Source of the DNA: Gammaproteobacteria bacterium
GTDB taxonomy: Bacteria > Pseudomonadota > Gammaproteobacteria > HTCC5015
DNA length: 5,166 nt
NCBI GenBank assembly: GCA_020630145.1
Contig: JAHDBX010000157.1
Coordinates: 1-5,166 of the forward strand
Direction: 5' to 3'
Part shown: positions 1-5,166 of the stretch, piece by piece
Layout: each line of letters begins with the position of its first letter
How positions within the stretch are numbered: position 1 is the first letter of the stretch
The notes under the pieces: generated by a model
Seen by the model: the letters and a program-made list of their open reading frames with translations, nothing else
Database searches by the model: none
What the model was told of the DNA's origin: nothing
Made by a program: the position numbers and the translations under genes

Positions 1-663
1 ATCAAAATATATTGCACCATATGTACCGGTTTCACCCGTATTACCTAAGTTACTTGATGTACCATTAATAACATCTATTTTATGTAGGTTACCGTTCCTA
101 TCTACACTGTAAGCAAAACCATCTGTTGGATGAAAAGCAATATCGTAAATACTTAAGTTCATGCTACTACTGTTTGTTATCTTGCGCATTTGTAAGTAAT
201 CACCTGAACCTGAATCTAATGGTATAGCATACAAACCATAGCTCGAACCTTTACGGTAAACAAAATACTCATTAGTTGCTAAAGCAACATCACCTACATA
301 AAAAGAAACAGGATCACCAGAACCATTTAAAATACTACTATGGAAGTTGACACCGCTTAAGGACTCTATCGTATAATCACTACCAACGCGCCCCACTGTT
401 TGATTAACGTAATCCCAACCGTATATAAAGTTATCATGTACGTTATAACCTACTCCATTAAATTTTCCGCCTGTCCCTAAGTCCGTTTCTAACAAGCCAT
501 ACTCACCTGTAAATAAATCAACGTTATATGCTCTAACAACGGTGTCTTGAAACAGGAAAGCGCCTGTTGGACAACTTGTAAAAGCTGTTGCCGCTACAAC
601 CTGTGGTACGTTAACTAATAACAAAGCAGATGATATTAGCCACTTAAACTTATGAATAAGCAT
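1..663 (-). CDS. Exported beta-propeller-like protein, probable DUF6923/LruC-type (partial, C-terminus off window)
   Basis: An open frame of 221 codons runs without a stop from ATG at 663 to the left edge, so only the N-terminal part is visible. Residues 1-25 form a signal peptide: a basic start (H4, K5, K7), a hydrophobic core SALLLVNV, then a VVAATA cleavage area. The mature start AFTSCPTGAFLFQ, followed by a 'YNVDLFTGEYGLL' strand, resembles from memory the N-terminal DUF6923 region of LruC-domain proteins of Vibrio and Alteromonadales. Two blade-like segments repeat a pattern: residues 69-94 (GVGYNVHDNFIYGWD) and 174-207 (DIAFHPTDGFAYSVD). This is typical of propeller repeats that describe a value and its position. 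The protein is probably exported to the periplasm or surface; no enzymatic role is visible. I chose 663 because GGAGG lies 5 bases upstream and the signal peptide starts there. An in-frame ATG at 732 is an alternative. Export is confident; the family assignment is moderate. Confidence 0.72.
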   Translation of the reverse strand, partial: MLIHKFKWLISSALLLVNVPQVVAATAFTSCPTGAFLFQDTVVRAYNVDLFTGEYGLLETDLGTGGKFNGVGYNVHDNFIYGWDYVNQTVGRVGSDYTIESLSGVNFHSSILNGSGDPVSFYVGDVALATNEYFVYRKGSSYGLYAIPLDSGSGDYLQMRKITNSSSMNLSIYDIAFHPTDGFAYSVDRNGNLHKIDVINGTSSNLGNTGETGTYGAIYFD

Positions 664-668
664 TGATG

Positions 669-673
669 CCTCC
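669..673 (-). promoter_or_regulatory. Shine-Dalgarno site for the left-edge exported protein
   Basis: GGAGG on the minus strand, 5 bases before ATG 663. It is the strongest ribosome binding site near this gene and favours 663 over the upstream in-frame ATG at 732. Confidence 0.7.
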
Positions 674-740
674 AAAAATACAAATATTCGTGAATCGTAT
701 CGGTATACACGTGAATAGCTTAACGAACTCATGTTATTTT

Positions 741-746
741 CCTCTT
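741..746 (-). promoter_or_regulatory. Second Shine-Dalgarno-like site, for the in-frame upstream ATG at 732
   Basis: AAGAGG on the minus strand, 8 bases before ATG 732-730. That ATG is in frame with ATG 663 (23 codons upstream, no stop between). Use of this start would put 23 extra residues, beginning MSSLSYSRVYRYDSR, ahead of the signal peptide. That is an awkwardly long n-region with no twin-arginine motif, so this is the less likely start, but the site is well formed. Confidence 0.4.
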
Positions 747-779
747 ACGAAATAACAAATCAATTAAGCGTGAACATTT

Positions 780-811
780 CCTATATCAAGAATATGAAAT
801 TTCAATATAGG
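780..811. repeat. Inverted repeat with 7-base arms around an inner palindrome
   Basis: CCTATAT at 780-786 pairs with ATATAGG at 805-811. Between them lies the perfect 10-base palindrome TGAAATTTCA (795-804). The arms are AT-rich and would form only a weak RNA hairpin, with no T run following, so a protein-binding site is more plausible than a terminator. It overlaps the candidate -10 element. In such AT-rich sequence, chance is a real alternative. Confidence 0.4.
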
Positions 812-831
812 TTTAATTAATACAAATACAA
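804..831 (-). promoter_or_regulatory. Candidate sigma-70 promoter for the left-edge gene
   Basis: On the minus strand, TTGTAT (831-826) is followed after 16 bases by TATATT (809-804), which would start transcription near 797. Both boxes match consensus only partly (four to five of six). The location, about 130 bases before ATG 663, is sensible, but AT-rich DNA yields such matches by chance. Confidence 0.22.
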
Positions 832-876
832 ACTACCCTTCTCTGTATTTAATGTAGTTGAATAACTATTTTTAGC

Positions 877-900
877 TATGCATTAGGAAATTTATGCATA
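877..900. repeat. Short inverted repeat TATGCAT / ATGCATA
   Basis: The arms TATGCAT (877-883) and ATGCATA (894-900) are separated by 10 bases. Each arm contains the palindrome ATGCAT, so the element can also be read as two copies of ATGCAT 17 bases apart. It has no adjacent T tract and no recognised factor-binding consensus. It sits upstream of the candidate promoter of the left-edge gene. Confidence 0.3.
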
Positions 901-973
901 TAAAAAGTGAGTATTTCCCAAAGTGAAATTGGAATTAGAATATTTTTATGCGTGTATAAAAAATGTAAAGGAT

Positions 974-1351
974 TTATATTTTTTTTCGTTTAAACGCTTC
1001 GTTTACTGTATTAATTAATTTTTCGTTATCCCACGGTTTATCTAACATGGCGTAAATGTTTGCGTCTTCCTCTACCATTTTTACTGCATCCATTTCAGAG
1101 TAGCCCGTTAACAAAATTTGTATAACTTTAGGCCATAACTTCGTAACGTCTAAAAGTAGTTCTCCACCACTTACTTCAGGCATACGCATATCAGAAATAA
1201 TTAAATCAATTTCATAACTCTCTAATATTTTCATAGCCTCTTTTGCAGAACGTGCTATTACTACATTATAGTCAGTTTTCCTGAATACTCGTTTAAGAGC
1301 GGATAGAACGGACTCTTCGTCATCAACACAAAGTATTGTATTTGTACTCAT
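974..1351 (-). CDS. Stand-alone receiver-domain response regulator (CheY-like)
   Basis: The 125-residue product is a single phospho-receiver (REC, PF00072) domain with no output domain. Visible landmarks are the acidic pocket D10-D11 in ILCVDDE, phospho-acceptor D54 in IISDMRMP, T82 in LLTGYSE, and K105-P106 in LDKPWD. The KPW(D) ending and the 'LINTVNEAF' last helix resemble receivers that are usually fused to HD-GYP or kinase modules, so it probably acts through protein contact rather than DNA binding. It should be cytoplasmic and phosphorylated by a histidine kinase not seen here. Position K-3 (M102), where CheY has its switch Tyr/Phe, is Met. The start at 1351 is fixed by AGGAGA 7 bases upstream. 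It lies 63 bases after the hydrolase gene, so it could be read through from the glycogen cluster or have its own promoter; I found no convincing one. The pathway it controls cannot be told from sequence. Confidence 0.93.
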   Translation of the reverse strand: MSTNTILCVDDEESVLSALKRVFRKTDYNVVIARSAKEAMKILESYEIDLIISDMRMPEVSGGELLLDVTKLWPKVIQILLTGYSEMDAVKMVEEDANIYAMLDKPWDNEKLINTVNEAFKRKKI

Positions 1352-1358
1352 TATATTT

Positions 1359-1364
1359 TCTCCT
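1359..1364 (-). promoter_or_regulatory. Shine-Dalgarno site of the response regulator gene
   Basis: AGGAGA on the minus strand, 7 bases before ATG 1351, a near-ideal match and spacing. It indicates independent translation initiation rather than coupling to the upstream hydrolase gene. Confidence 0.75.
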
Positions 1365-1414
1365 GCTACTGTAGTTAGCGTTCAAAAACGTAAAAACTTA
1401 AAAGACCAAGCATT

Positions 1415-2191
1415 CTATTTAGTTTGTGAGAATAGCCACTGATATAAATCTTTTCTTGAGTAAACAGCGGACCAGATATTATGTGGCATACCGGAAAGCT
1501 CGGTATAAATAGCTTTTTTTAACTGGTTTTTCTGTAATTTATCTAATTCATTTTTAATATTACGAGATTCACTCACCGGTACAACTTGATCTTTTTCACC
1601 ATGAAACATCCATATTGGCAAGTGAGCAACTTTTTGCGCCGTGTCATGATAAATATTGTTGCTATATGCAGCAATGCTATTAGCTGCTGGCTCCACGCCT
1701 TCAGGTGGGCGTGACCTTGCTGATACAGGCACAATGGCTGCAAATTTTTCGGGGTATTTAGTTGCTATATTCCATGTACCATACCCGCCCATTGACAAGC
1801 CTGTTAAATAAATTTTTTTTGTATTGCCATTGTATTCACGAATACTTTTATCTAAGGCTAACAACGCTTGCTTTTCCATATCAATATCTGACCACCACTT
1901 ACCTTTGTGACACTGCGGCATGACGACTATTGATGTAAATAGCGCTTTATTGCTCCTAATAGATGAACCAATACCAACCTCTGTTTGTAGCAAACCATCC
2001 TCTCCTCGCTCGCCAGCACCATGTAAGAACAAAATAACGGGCCATTTTTTTTCAGCGTTCCAAGCACTAGGAATATAAACTTGATAAGAGAACTCTTTTT
2101 CATTGTAGCTTAAGGTTTTATTAATAAAACCTGTATTAGCAATACTTAATTGACTTAAAAGTAAAAATAAAATAAGGATGAAAAACTTCAT
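1415..2191 (-). CDS. Exported alpha/beta-hydrolase, COG4099-type predicted peptidase/esterase
   Basis: The 258-residue product starts with a signal peptide, MKFFILILFLLLSQLSIA, likely cleaved before NTG, so it acts in the periplasm or outside the cell. A serine-hydrolase fold is evident. There is an oxyanion-region motif HGAGERG (from H57), a nucleophile elbow GLSMGGYGTW with S133, an acid D201 in HGEKDQVVP, and a catalytic H237 in GMPHNIW. This motif set matches the COG4099 group, annotated as predicted peptidases or carboxylesterases and related to PHB-depolymerase and feruloyl-esterase-like enzymes. The substrate cannot be read from sequence. The frame stays open to an ATG at 2245, but that start has no ribosome site, would bury the signal peptide behind 18 residues and would overlap glgA. 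ATG 2191 lies one base after the glgA stop (TAA-A-ATG) with only a poor Shine-Dalgarno sequence, implying translational coupling. An exported enzyme in a cytoplasmic glycogen cluster is unexpected. Confidence 0.9.
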   Translation of the reverse strand: MKFFILILFLLLSQLSIANTGFINKTLSYNEKEFSYQVYIPSAWNAEKKWPVILFLHGAGERGEDGLLQTEVGIGSSIRSNKALFTSIVVMPQCHKGKWWSDIDMEKQALLALDKSIREYNGNTKKIYLTGLSMGGYGTWNIATKYPEKFAAIVPVSARSRPPEGVEPAANSIAAYSNNIYHDTAQKVAHLPIWMFHGEKDQVVPVSESRNIKNELDKLQKNQLKKAIYTELSGMPHNIWSAVYSRKDLYQWLFSQTK

Positions 2192-2192
2192 T

Positions 2193-3701
2193 TTATACGT
2201 GCATATCACTAGACAATAGTGGCCAACTCTGGTTTTTTTTATCATGGCAAAATTGATACAATCGATTATATGTACTGCTACTCACTTGCCAGTTAAAGTT
2301 TTTACGCATACCTGAAAACATTAATTGCTTCCATTGCTCAGGAGAAGTACGGTAGAGTTCAATTGAATTTTTTATGGCATGTAAGAAACTATCATCGTTA
2401 ATATCATTAAATGTATAACCTGTTGCTGTACGAGCACGGAGCGTATCACTATCAACGTTAACAATGGTATCTGCCAGCCCGCCTGTATGATGCACAATAG
2501 GTACCGTACCGTAACGCATGCTGTACATTTGATTTAAGCCACAGGGTTCAAAAATTGAAGGCATAAGGTAAATATCTGCTCCTGCTTCAATAACATGCGC
2601 CAAAATTTCATCATAGCCAATGTATATTGCTATATTATTTGGGTATCGGCTTCTCAAATTTTCTAAAGCCGCAATATATTTTTCTTCGCCGCTACCCAAT
2701 ATGACGCATTGTATATCTTGTTCTACTAGTATATTTTCTAAAGCGTTAATGATTAGGTTAATACCTTTTTGTTCAACTAACCTTGCTATACAAGCCAATA
2801 TGGGGGTTTTCTTGTTAAGAGGCAAACCAAACTTTGATTGTAAGTCGGCTTTATTGATATATTTTTTTTCTATGCAATCTATATCATAAGGTGCTTTAAT
2901 TAAGCAATCATTAGCCGGATTCCAGTCATCATAGTTAACACCGTTCAATATGCCACTTACCTGCCCTGAACGCGCTTGCAACAAACCTTCCAGGCCATAT
3001 GCATATTCTGATAATAATATTTCTTCAGCGTAGGTAGGGCTAACTGTTGTAATATAGTCTGAATATACAAGGCCACCTTTAATAAATGAAATATTGCCAT
3101 AGTATTCTAATGCTTCGTGCTTCCAAAACTCATTCGGTAAACCTAAGCCTTTAACGCTCTCTTCTGAAAAAACGCCTTGATAAGCCAAATTGTGAATAGT
3201 AAACAAGGTGGCGGGTCTATTTTTATGAAAAGATAATAAAGCCGGCACAAGCCCTGTTGGCCAATCATTACAGTGTATGATATCCGGCACCCACTCTATG
3301 TCTGCTGCACCAATAGCCATTTGCACTATAGCTTTGCAAAATAAACCAAACCGTATGGCATTATCATTCCAATCGTCGCCACCCGCTGAACTATAAACGT
3401 TACCATCACGATCAAAATAGGCAGGCGCATCCACTAAATACAACGTGACTTCAGCATTTGCTGGTGAATTTGGCAGTGTAGTTTCTAATATATTAATATC
3501 ACCCGCTATATCGGGCACATTTATGGTACTGATAGTTTTATATTGTTTTACGTTTTGCATAACTGAACGGTATGCTGGCAAGACGATACGTATATCTACA
3601 CCTTGTTTACGTAGCGCTTGTGGCAAGTTACATGAAACATCGCCTAGTCCACCCATTTTTATTAAGGGGTACAACTCACTGGTTGCAAATAATATACGCA
3701 T
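2193..3701 (-). CDS. glgA: Glycogen synthase (ADP-glucose:alpha-1,4-glucan glucosyltransferase), GT5
   Basis: The product has 502 residues, slightly longer than the roughly 480 of E. coli GlgA. It transfers glucose from ADP-glucose to the non-reducing end of an alpha-1,4-glucan in the cytoplasm. The N-terminal GT5 domain (about 1-245) carries the nucleotide-sugar motif K15-MGGLGDV (the KXGGL signature), HCNDWPT with D146, and FTIHNLAYQG with H170. The C-terminal GT1-type domain (about 250-490) carries ARLVEQKG with R307 and K312, PSIFEPCGLNQ with E385 and C387, and TGGLADT (406-412). All key residues known from E. coli GlgA are present, so it should be active. ATG 3701 is set by AAGGAAG just upstream and by the canonical MRILFATSE start. 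It follows glgB by 15 bases and precedes the exported hydrolase by one, so the three are probably one transcript. The last 18 or so residues look like an unconserved tail. Confidence 0.98.
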   Translation of the reverse strand: MRILFATSELYPLIKMGGLGDVSCNLPQALRKQGVDIRIVLPAYRSVMQNVKQYKTISTINVPDIAGDINILETTLPNSPANAEVTLYLVDAPAYFDRDGNVYSSAGGDDWNDNAIRFGLFCKAIVQMAIGAADIEWVPDIIHCNDWPTGLVPALLSFHKNRPATLFTIHNLAYQGVFSEESVKGLGLPNEFWKHEALEYYGNISFIKGGLVYSDYITTVSPTYAEEILLSEYAYGLEGLLQARSGQVSGILNGVNYDDWNPANDCLIKAPYDIDCIEKKYINKADLQSKFGLPLNKKTPILACIARLVEQKGINLIINALENILVEQDIQCVILGSGEEKYIAALENLRSRYPNNIAIYIGYDEILAHVIEAGADIYLMPSIFEPCGLNQMYSMRYGTVPIVHHTGGLADTIVNVDSDTLRARTATGYTFNDINDDSFLHAIKNSIELYRTSPEQWKQLMFSGMRKNFNWQVSSSTYNRLYQFCHDKKNQSWPLLSSDMHV

Positions 3702-3705
3702 CTTT

Positions 3706-3712
3706 CTTCCTT
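3706..3712 (-). promoter_or_regulatory. Shine-Dalgarno site of glgA in the glgB-glgA gap
   Basis: AAGGAAG on the minus strand, with the AGGA core 6 bases before ATG 3701. It occupies most of the 15-base spacer after the glgB stop, leaving no room for a promoter or terminator and supporting co-transcription of glgB and glgA. Confidence 0.75.
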
Positions 3713-3716
3713 ATAA

Positions 3717-5166
3717 TCACGAGCCTATTTCATGACGTTGCAATAACAGTACACTTAATGGCGGCAATGCAAGTTCTAATAAATATTTCTTTTCTTTAAC
3801 GTTTTCGTAGTTTGTATACAAAACACGTTCATTATGTATGTTGTTGCCCCCATAATATCCAGCGTCTGAATTGAGTATTTCTTTATATATAGCGGCTTTA
3901 TCCAGTCTTATTGGGTAGTCGTAATGTATTTTATCTTTTGCATTAACAACAACTAATACCTCTTCTTTTTCATAACGGCGAACAAAGCTAAATACTGAAT
4001 TTTCATTATCTTCACAATTAAGCCACCTAAAACCGTCATAATCAAAGTCGTAATAATGCAAAGCCAGGTTGTGACGGTATAGTTTATTCAAATCCTTAAC
4101 TAGACTCTGTACTCCGAGGTGTTTATTGTAATTAAGCAAACGCCAGTCTAAGGGCTCCTGGTAATTCCATTCATGATACTGTGCAAACTCATTACCCATA
4201 AATAATAATTTTTTTCCTGGGTAGGCAAACATATAGGCATACATTAACCGCAGGCTGGCAAAACGTTGCCATTCATTCCCTGGCATTTTTCCTACCATAG
4301 GTGATTTTCCATGTACAACTTCATCATGCGACAAAGGCAGAACATAGTTTTCTTTAAACGCGTATAAAATACCAAAGGTTATTTTGTCGTGAATGTGTTG
4401 ACGTTCTAGAGGTGGCTTTCTCATGTAATGCAGCGTGTCATTCATCCAGCCCATATTCCACTTCATTGAAAAACCTAAACCACCTTTTTCTACTGGCTTT
4501 GTAACATCTGGCCAAGCCGTGGAATCTTCAGCTATTGACAGTACCCCGGGAAAGTTAGCATGAATACTGAGGTTAAGTTTTTTTATAAAGTTCTCAGCCT
4601 CAAGGTTGCCGTTACCACCAAACTTATTTCTTTGCCATTGTTTATCCTCACGTGCATAATCCAAATGCAACATCGAGGCAACAGCATCAACGCGTATGGC
4701 GTCGATATGAAACTCTTCAAGCCAATAAATGGCGCTAGAAATTAGAAAGCTGTTAACTTCATTGCGAGCATAGTCAAAAATTAAAGTGCCCCATTCTGGG
4801 TGTTCTGCTTTAACAGGATCTTTATATTCATATAATGCATTGCCATCAAAGCAAGCTAAAGCATAATCATCTTTAGGAAAGTGAGCAGGTGTCCAGTCAA
4901 TAATAACGCCAATATTATATTGATGGCAGTAGTTTACAAAAAATTTAAAATCATCAATAGAGCCATATCGCCCTGTTAACGCATAAAACCCTGTTGTTTG
5001 ATAGCCCCAAGAACCACCATATGGGTACTCTGTAATAGGTAGTACTTCTATATGTGTAAAACCCATTTCTTTGACATAGCTAACTAAACCATAAGCTAAA
5101 TCACGATAGTTTAACTTCTTGCCACCCTCTTTCTGTCGCCATGACCCTAGGTGCACTTCATAAATT
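3717..5166 (-). CDS. glgB: 1,4-alpha-glucan branching enzyme, GH13 (partial, N-terminus off window)
   Basis: GlgB cuts an alpha-1,4 chain and re-attaches it through an alpha-1,6 bond, branching the glycogen made by GlgA. The frame is open to the right edge. The visible part begins IYEVHLGSW, a conserved internal GlgB motif located roughly 240-250 residues into the E. coli enzyme, so the N-terminal CBM48-type region lies outside the window. The GTG at 5156 within this motif is a valine codon, not a start. About 482 residues are seen. GH13 catalytic residues are present: nucleophile Asp in DAIRVDAVAS (codon 4688-4686), acid/base Glu in SIAEDST (4529-4527) and the transition-state Asp in SHDEVVHG (4325-4323). 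The motifs GFTHIEVLPITEYP, GGSWGYQTTG and FMGNEFAQ are typical. A C-terminal all-beta domain (PF02806-like) runs from about 4000 to the stop, TGA at 3719. It resembles the proteobacterial GlgB group and should be functional. Confidence 0.97.
   Translation of the reverse strand, partial: IYEVHLGSWRQKEGGKKLNYRDLAYGLVSYVKEMGFTHIEVLPITEYPYGGSWGYQTTGFYALTGRYGSIDDFKFFVNYCHQYNIGVIIDWTPAHFPKDDYALACFDGNALYEYKDPVKAEHPEWGTLIFDYARNEVNSFLISSAIYWLEEFHIDAIRVDAVASMLHLDYAREDKQWQRNKFGGNGNLEAENFIKKLNLSIHANFPGVLSIAEDSTAWPDVTKPVEKGGLGFSMKWNMGWMNDTLHYMRKPPLERQHIHDKITFGILYAFKENYVLPLSHDEVVHGKSPMVGKMPGNEWQRFASLRLMYAYMFAYPGKKLLFMGNEFAQYHEWNYQEPLDWRLLNYNKHLGVQSLVKDLNKLYRHNLALHYYDFDYDGFRWLNCEDNENSVFSFVRRYEKEEVLVVVNAKDKIHYDYPIRLDKAAIYKEILNSDAGYYGGNNIHNERVLYTNYENVKEKKYLLELALPPLSVLLLQRHEIGS

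Larger units (their letters stand above)
664..973. other. AT-rich intergenic region upstream of the left-edge gene
   Basis: This 310-base stretch lies between the stop of the response regulator and ATG 663. It should hold the 3' end of the regulator transcript and the promoter of the exported protein gene. I see two short inverted repeats (780-811 and 877-900), a weak sigma-70-like candidate (804-831) and two ribosome binding sites at its left end. There is no G+C-rich hairpin followed by a T run on the minus strand, hence no convincing intrinsic terminator. The only open frames inside it are under about 30 codons and lack ribosome binding sites. Confidence 0.6.

Noticed and set aside
731..820. 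Plus-strand small open frame of 29 codons (MLFSSYEITNQ...) in the intergenic gap
   Set aside because: There is no Shine-Dalgarno sequence before the ATG, no known small-protein signature, and it overlaps the upstream start region of the minus-strand gene.
979..986. Run of eight A residues (minus strand) just before the response regulator stop, as a slippage or terminator signal
   Set aside because: It encodes ordinary Lys-Lys at the C-terminus, has no preceding hairpin and would be A rather than U in the RNA, so it is not an intrinsic terminator. Slippage would change only the last few residues.
1352..1414. Possible terminator or promoter between the hydrolase and response regulator genes
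   Set aside because: Only 4-base stems (such as CGTT/AACG) and no acceptable -35/-10 pair could be found; nothing there beyond the ribosome binding site is supportable.
2192..2245. 18-residue N-terminal extension of the hydrolase from ATG 2245
   Set aside because: It has no ribosome binding site, overlaps the end of glgA and would place a polar segment before an otherwise ideal signal peptide starting at 2191.
2620..2889. Plus-strand open frame of 89 codons inside glgA
   Set aside because: It lies antisense to a fully conserved part of glgA, shows no recognisable domain and has no independent support; it is a shadow of the real gene.
3636..3659. KMGGLGDV in GlgA in place of the E. coli KTGGLADV as a sign of altered donor use
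   Set aside because: The Lys and GGL are intact, the X position varies in the KXGGL family, and Gly for Ala is common in GT5 enzymes including starch synthases.
3445..3799. Two overlapping plus-strand open frames (96 and 75 codons) across the glgA start and the glgB end
   Set aside because: They are antisense to glgA and glgB in different frames, their translations look like non-coding readout, and two frames in the same place cannot both be explained.
4560..4745. Plus-strand open frame of 61 codons within glgB
   Set aside because: It is antisense to the catalytic core of glgB, including the nucleophile Asp motif, whose conservation fully explains the sequence.

Overview
The window reads as chromosome of a low-GC (high 30s percent by eye) gammaproteobacterium, most likely a marine member of the Alteromonadales such as a Colwellia or Thalassotalea relative. 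That placement rests on the AT-rich, evenly biased codon use, the gammaproteobacterial style of GlgB, and an N-terminal fragment resembling the exported DUF6923/LruC-type proteins of that order. It is inference from recalled family resemblance, not from a search. All five recognised genes lie on the minus strand, so transcription runs from the right edge to the left.

Right part (5166 to 1415): a compact glycogen-synthesis cluster. The C-terminal two thirds of the branching enzyme glgB enters from the right edge. It is followed after 15 bases by complete glgA (ADP-glucose glycogen synthase, GT5), and after one base by a gene for an exported alpha/beta-hydrolase of the COG4099 'predicted peptidase/esterase' type. 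GlgA makes linear alpha-1,4-glucan and GlgB adds alpha-1,6 branches, both in the cytoplasm. The third gene has a clear signal peptide, so it works outside the cytoplasm although its translation appears coupled to glgA. glgC, which would supply ADP-glucose, is not in the window.

Middle (1351 to 974): a stand-alone 125-residue receiver-domain response regulator with its own strong ribosome binding site, 63 bases downstream of the hydrolase gene. Its partner kinase is not visible.

Left part (973 to 1): a 310-base AT-rich gap with two short inverted repeats and a weak promoter candidate, then the start of an exported beta-propeller-like protein that runs off the left edge. This last gene has two in-frame ATG codons, each with its own Shine-Dalgarno sequence.

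I see no mobile element, CRISPR array, RNA gene or clear intrinsic terminator. Most of the window is ordinary metabolism. The points worth a second look are the exported hydrolase tied to the glycogen genes, the orphan receiver with a substituted switch residue, and the double start of the left-edge gene.
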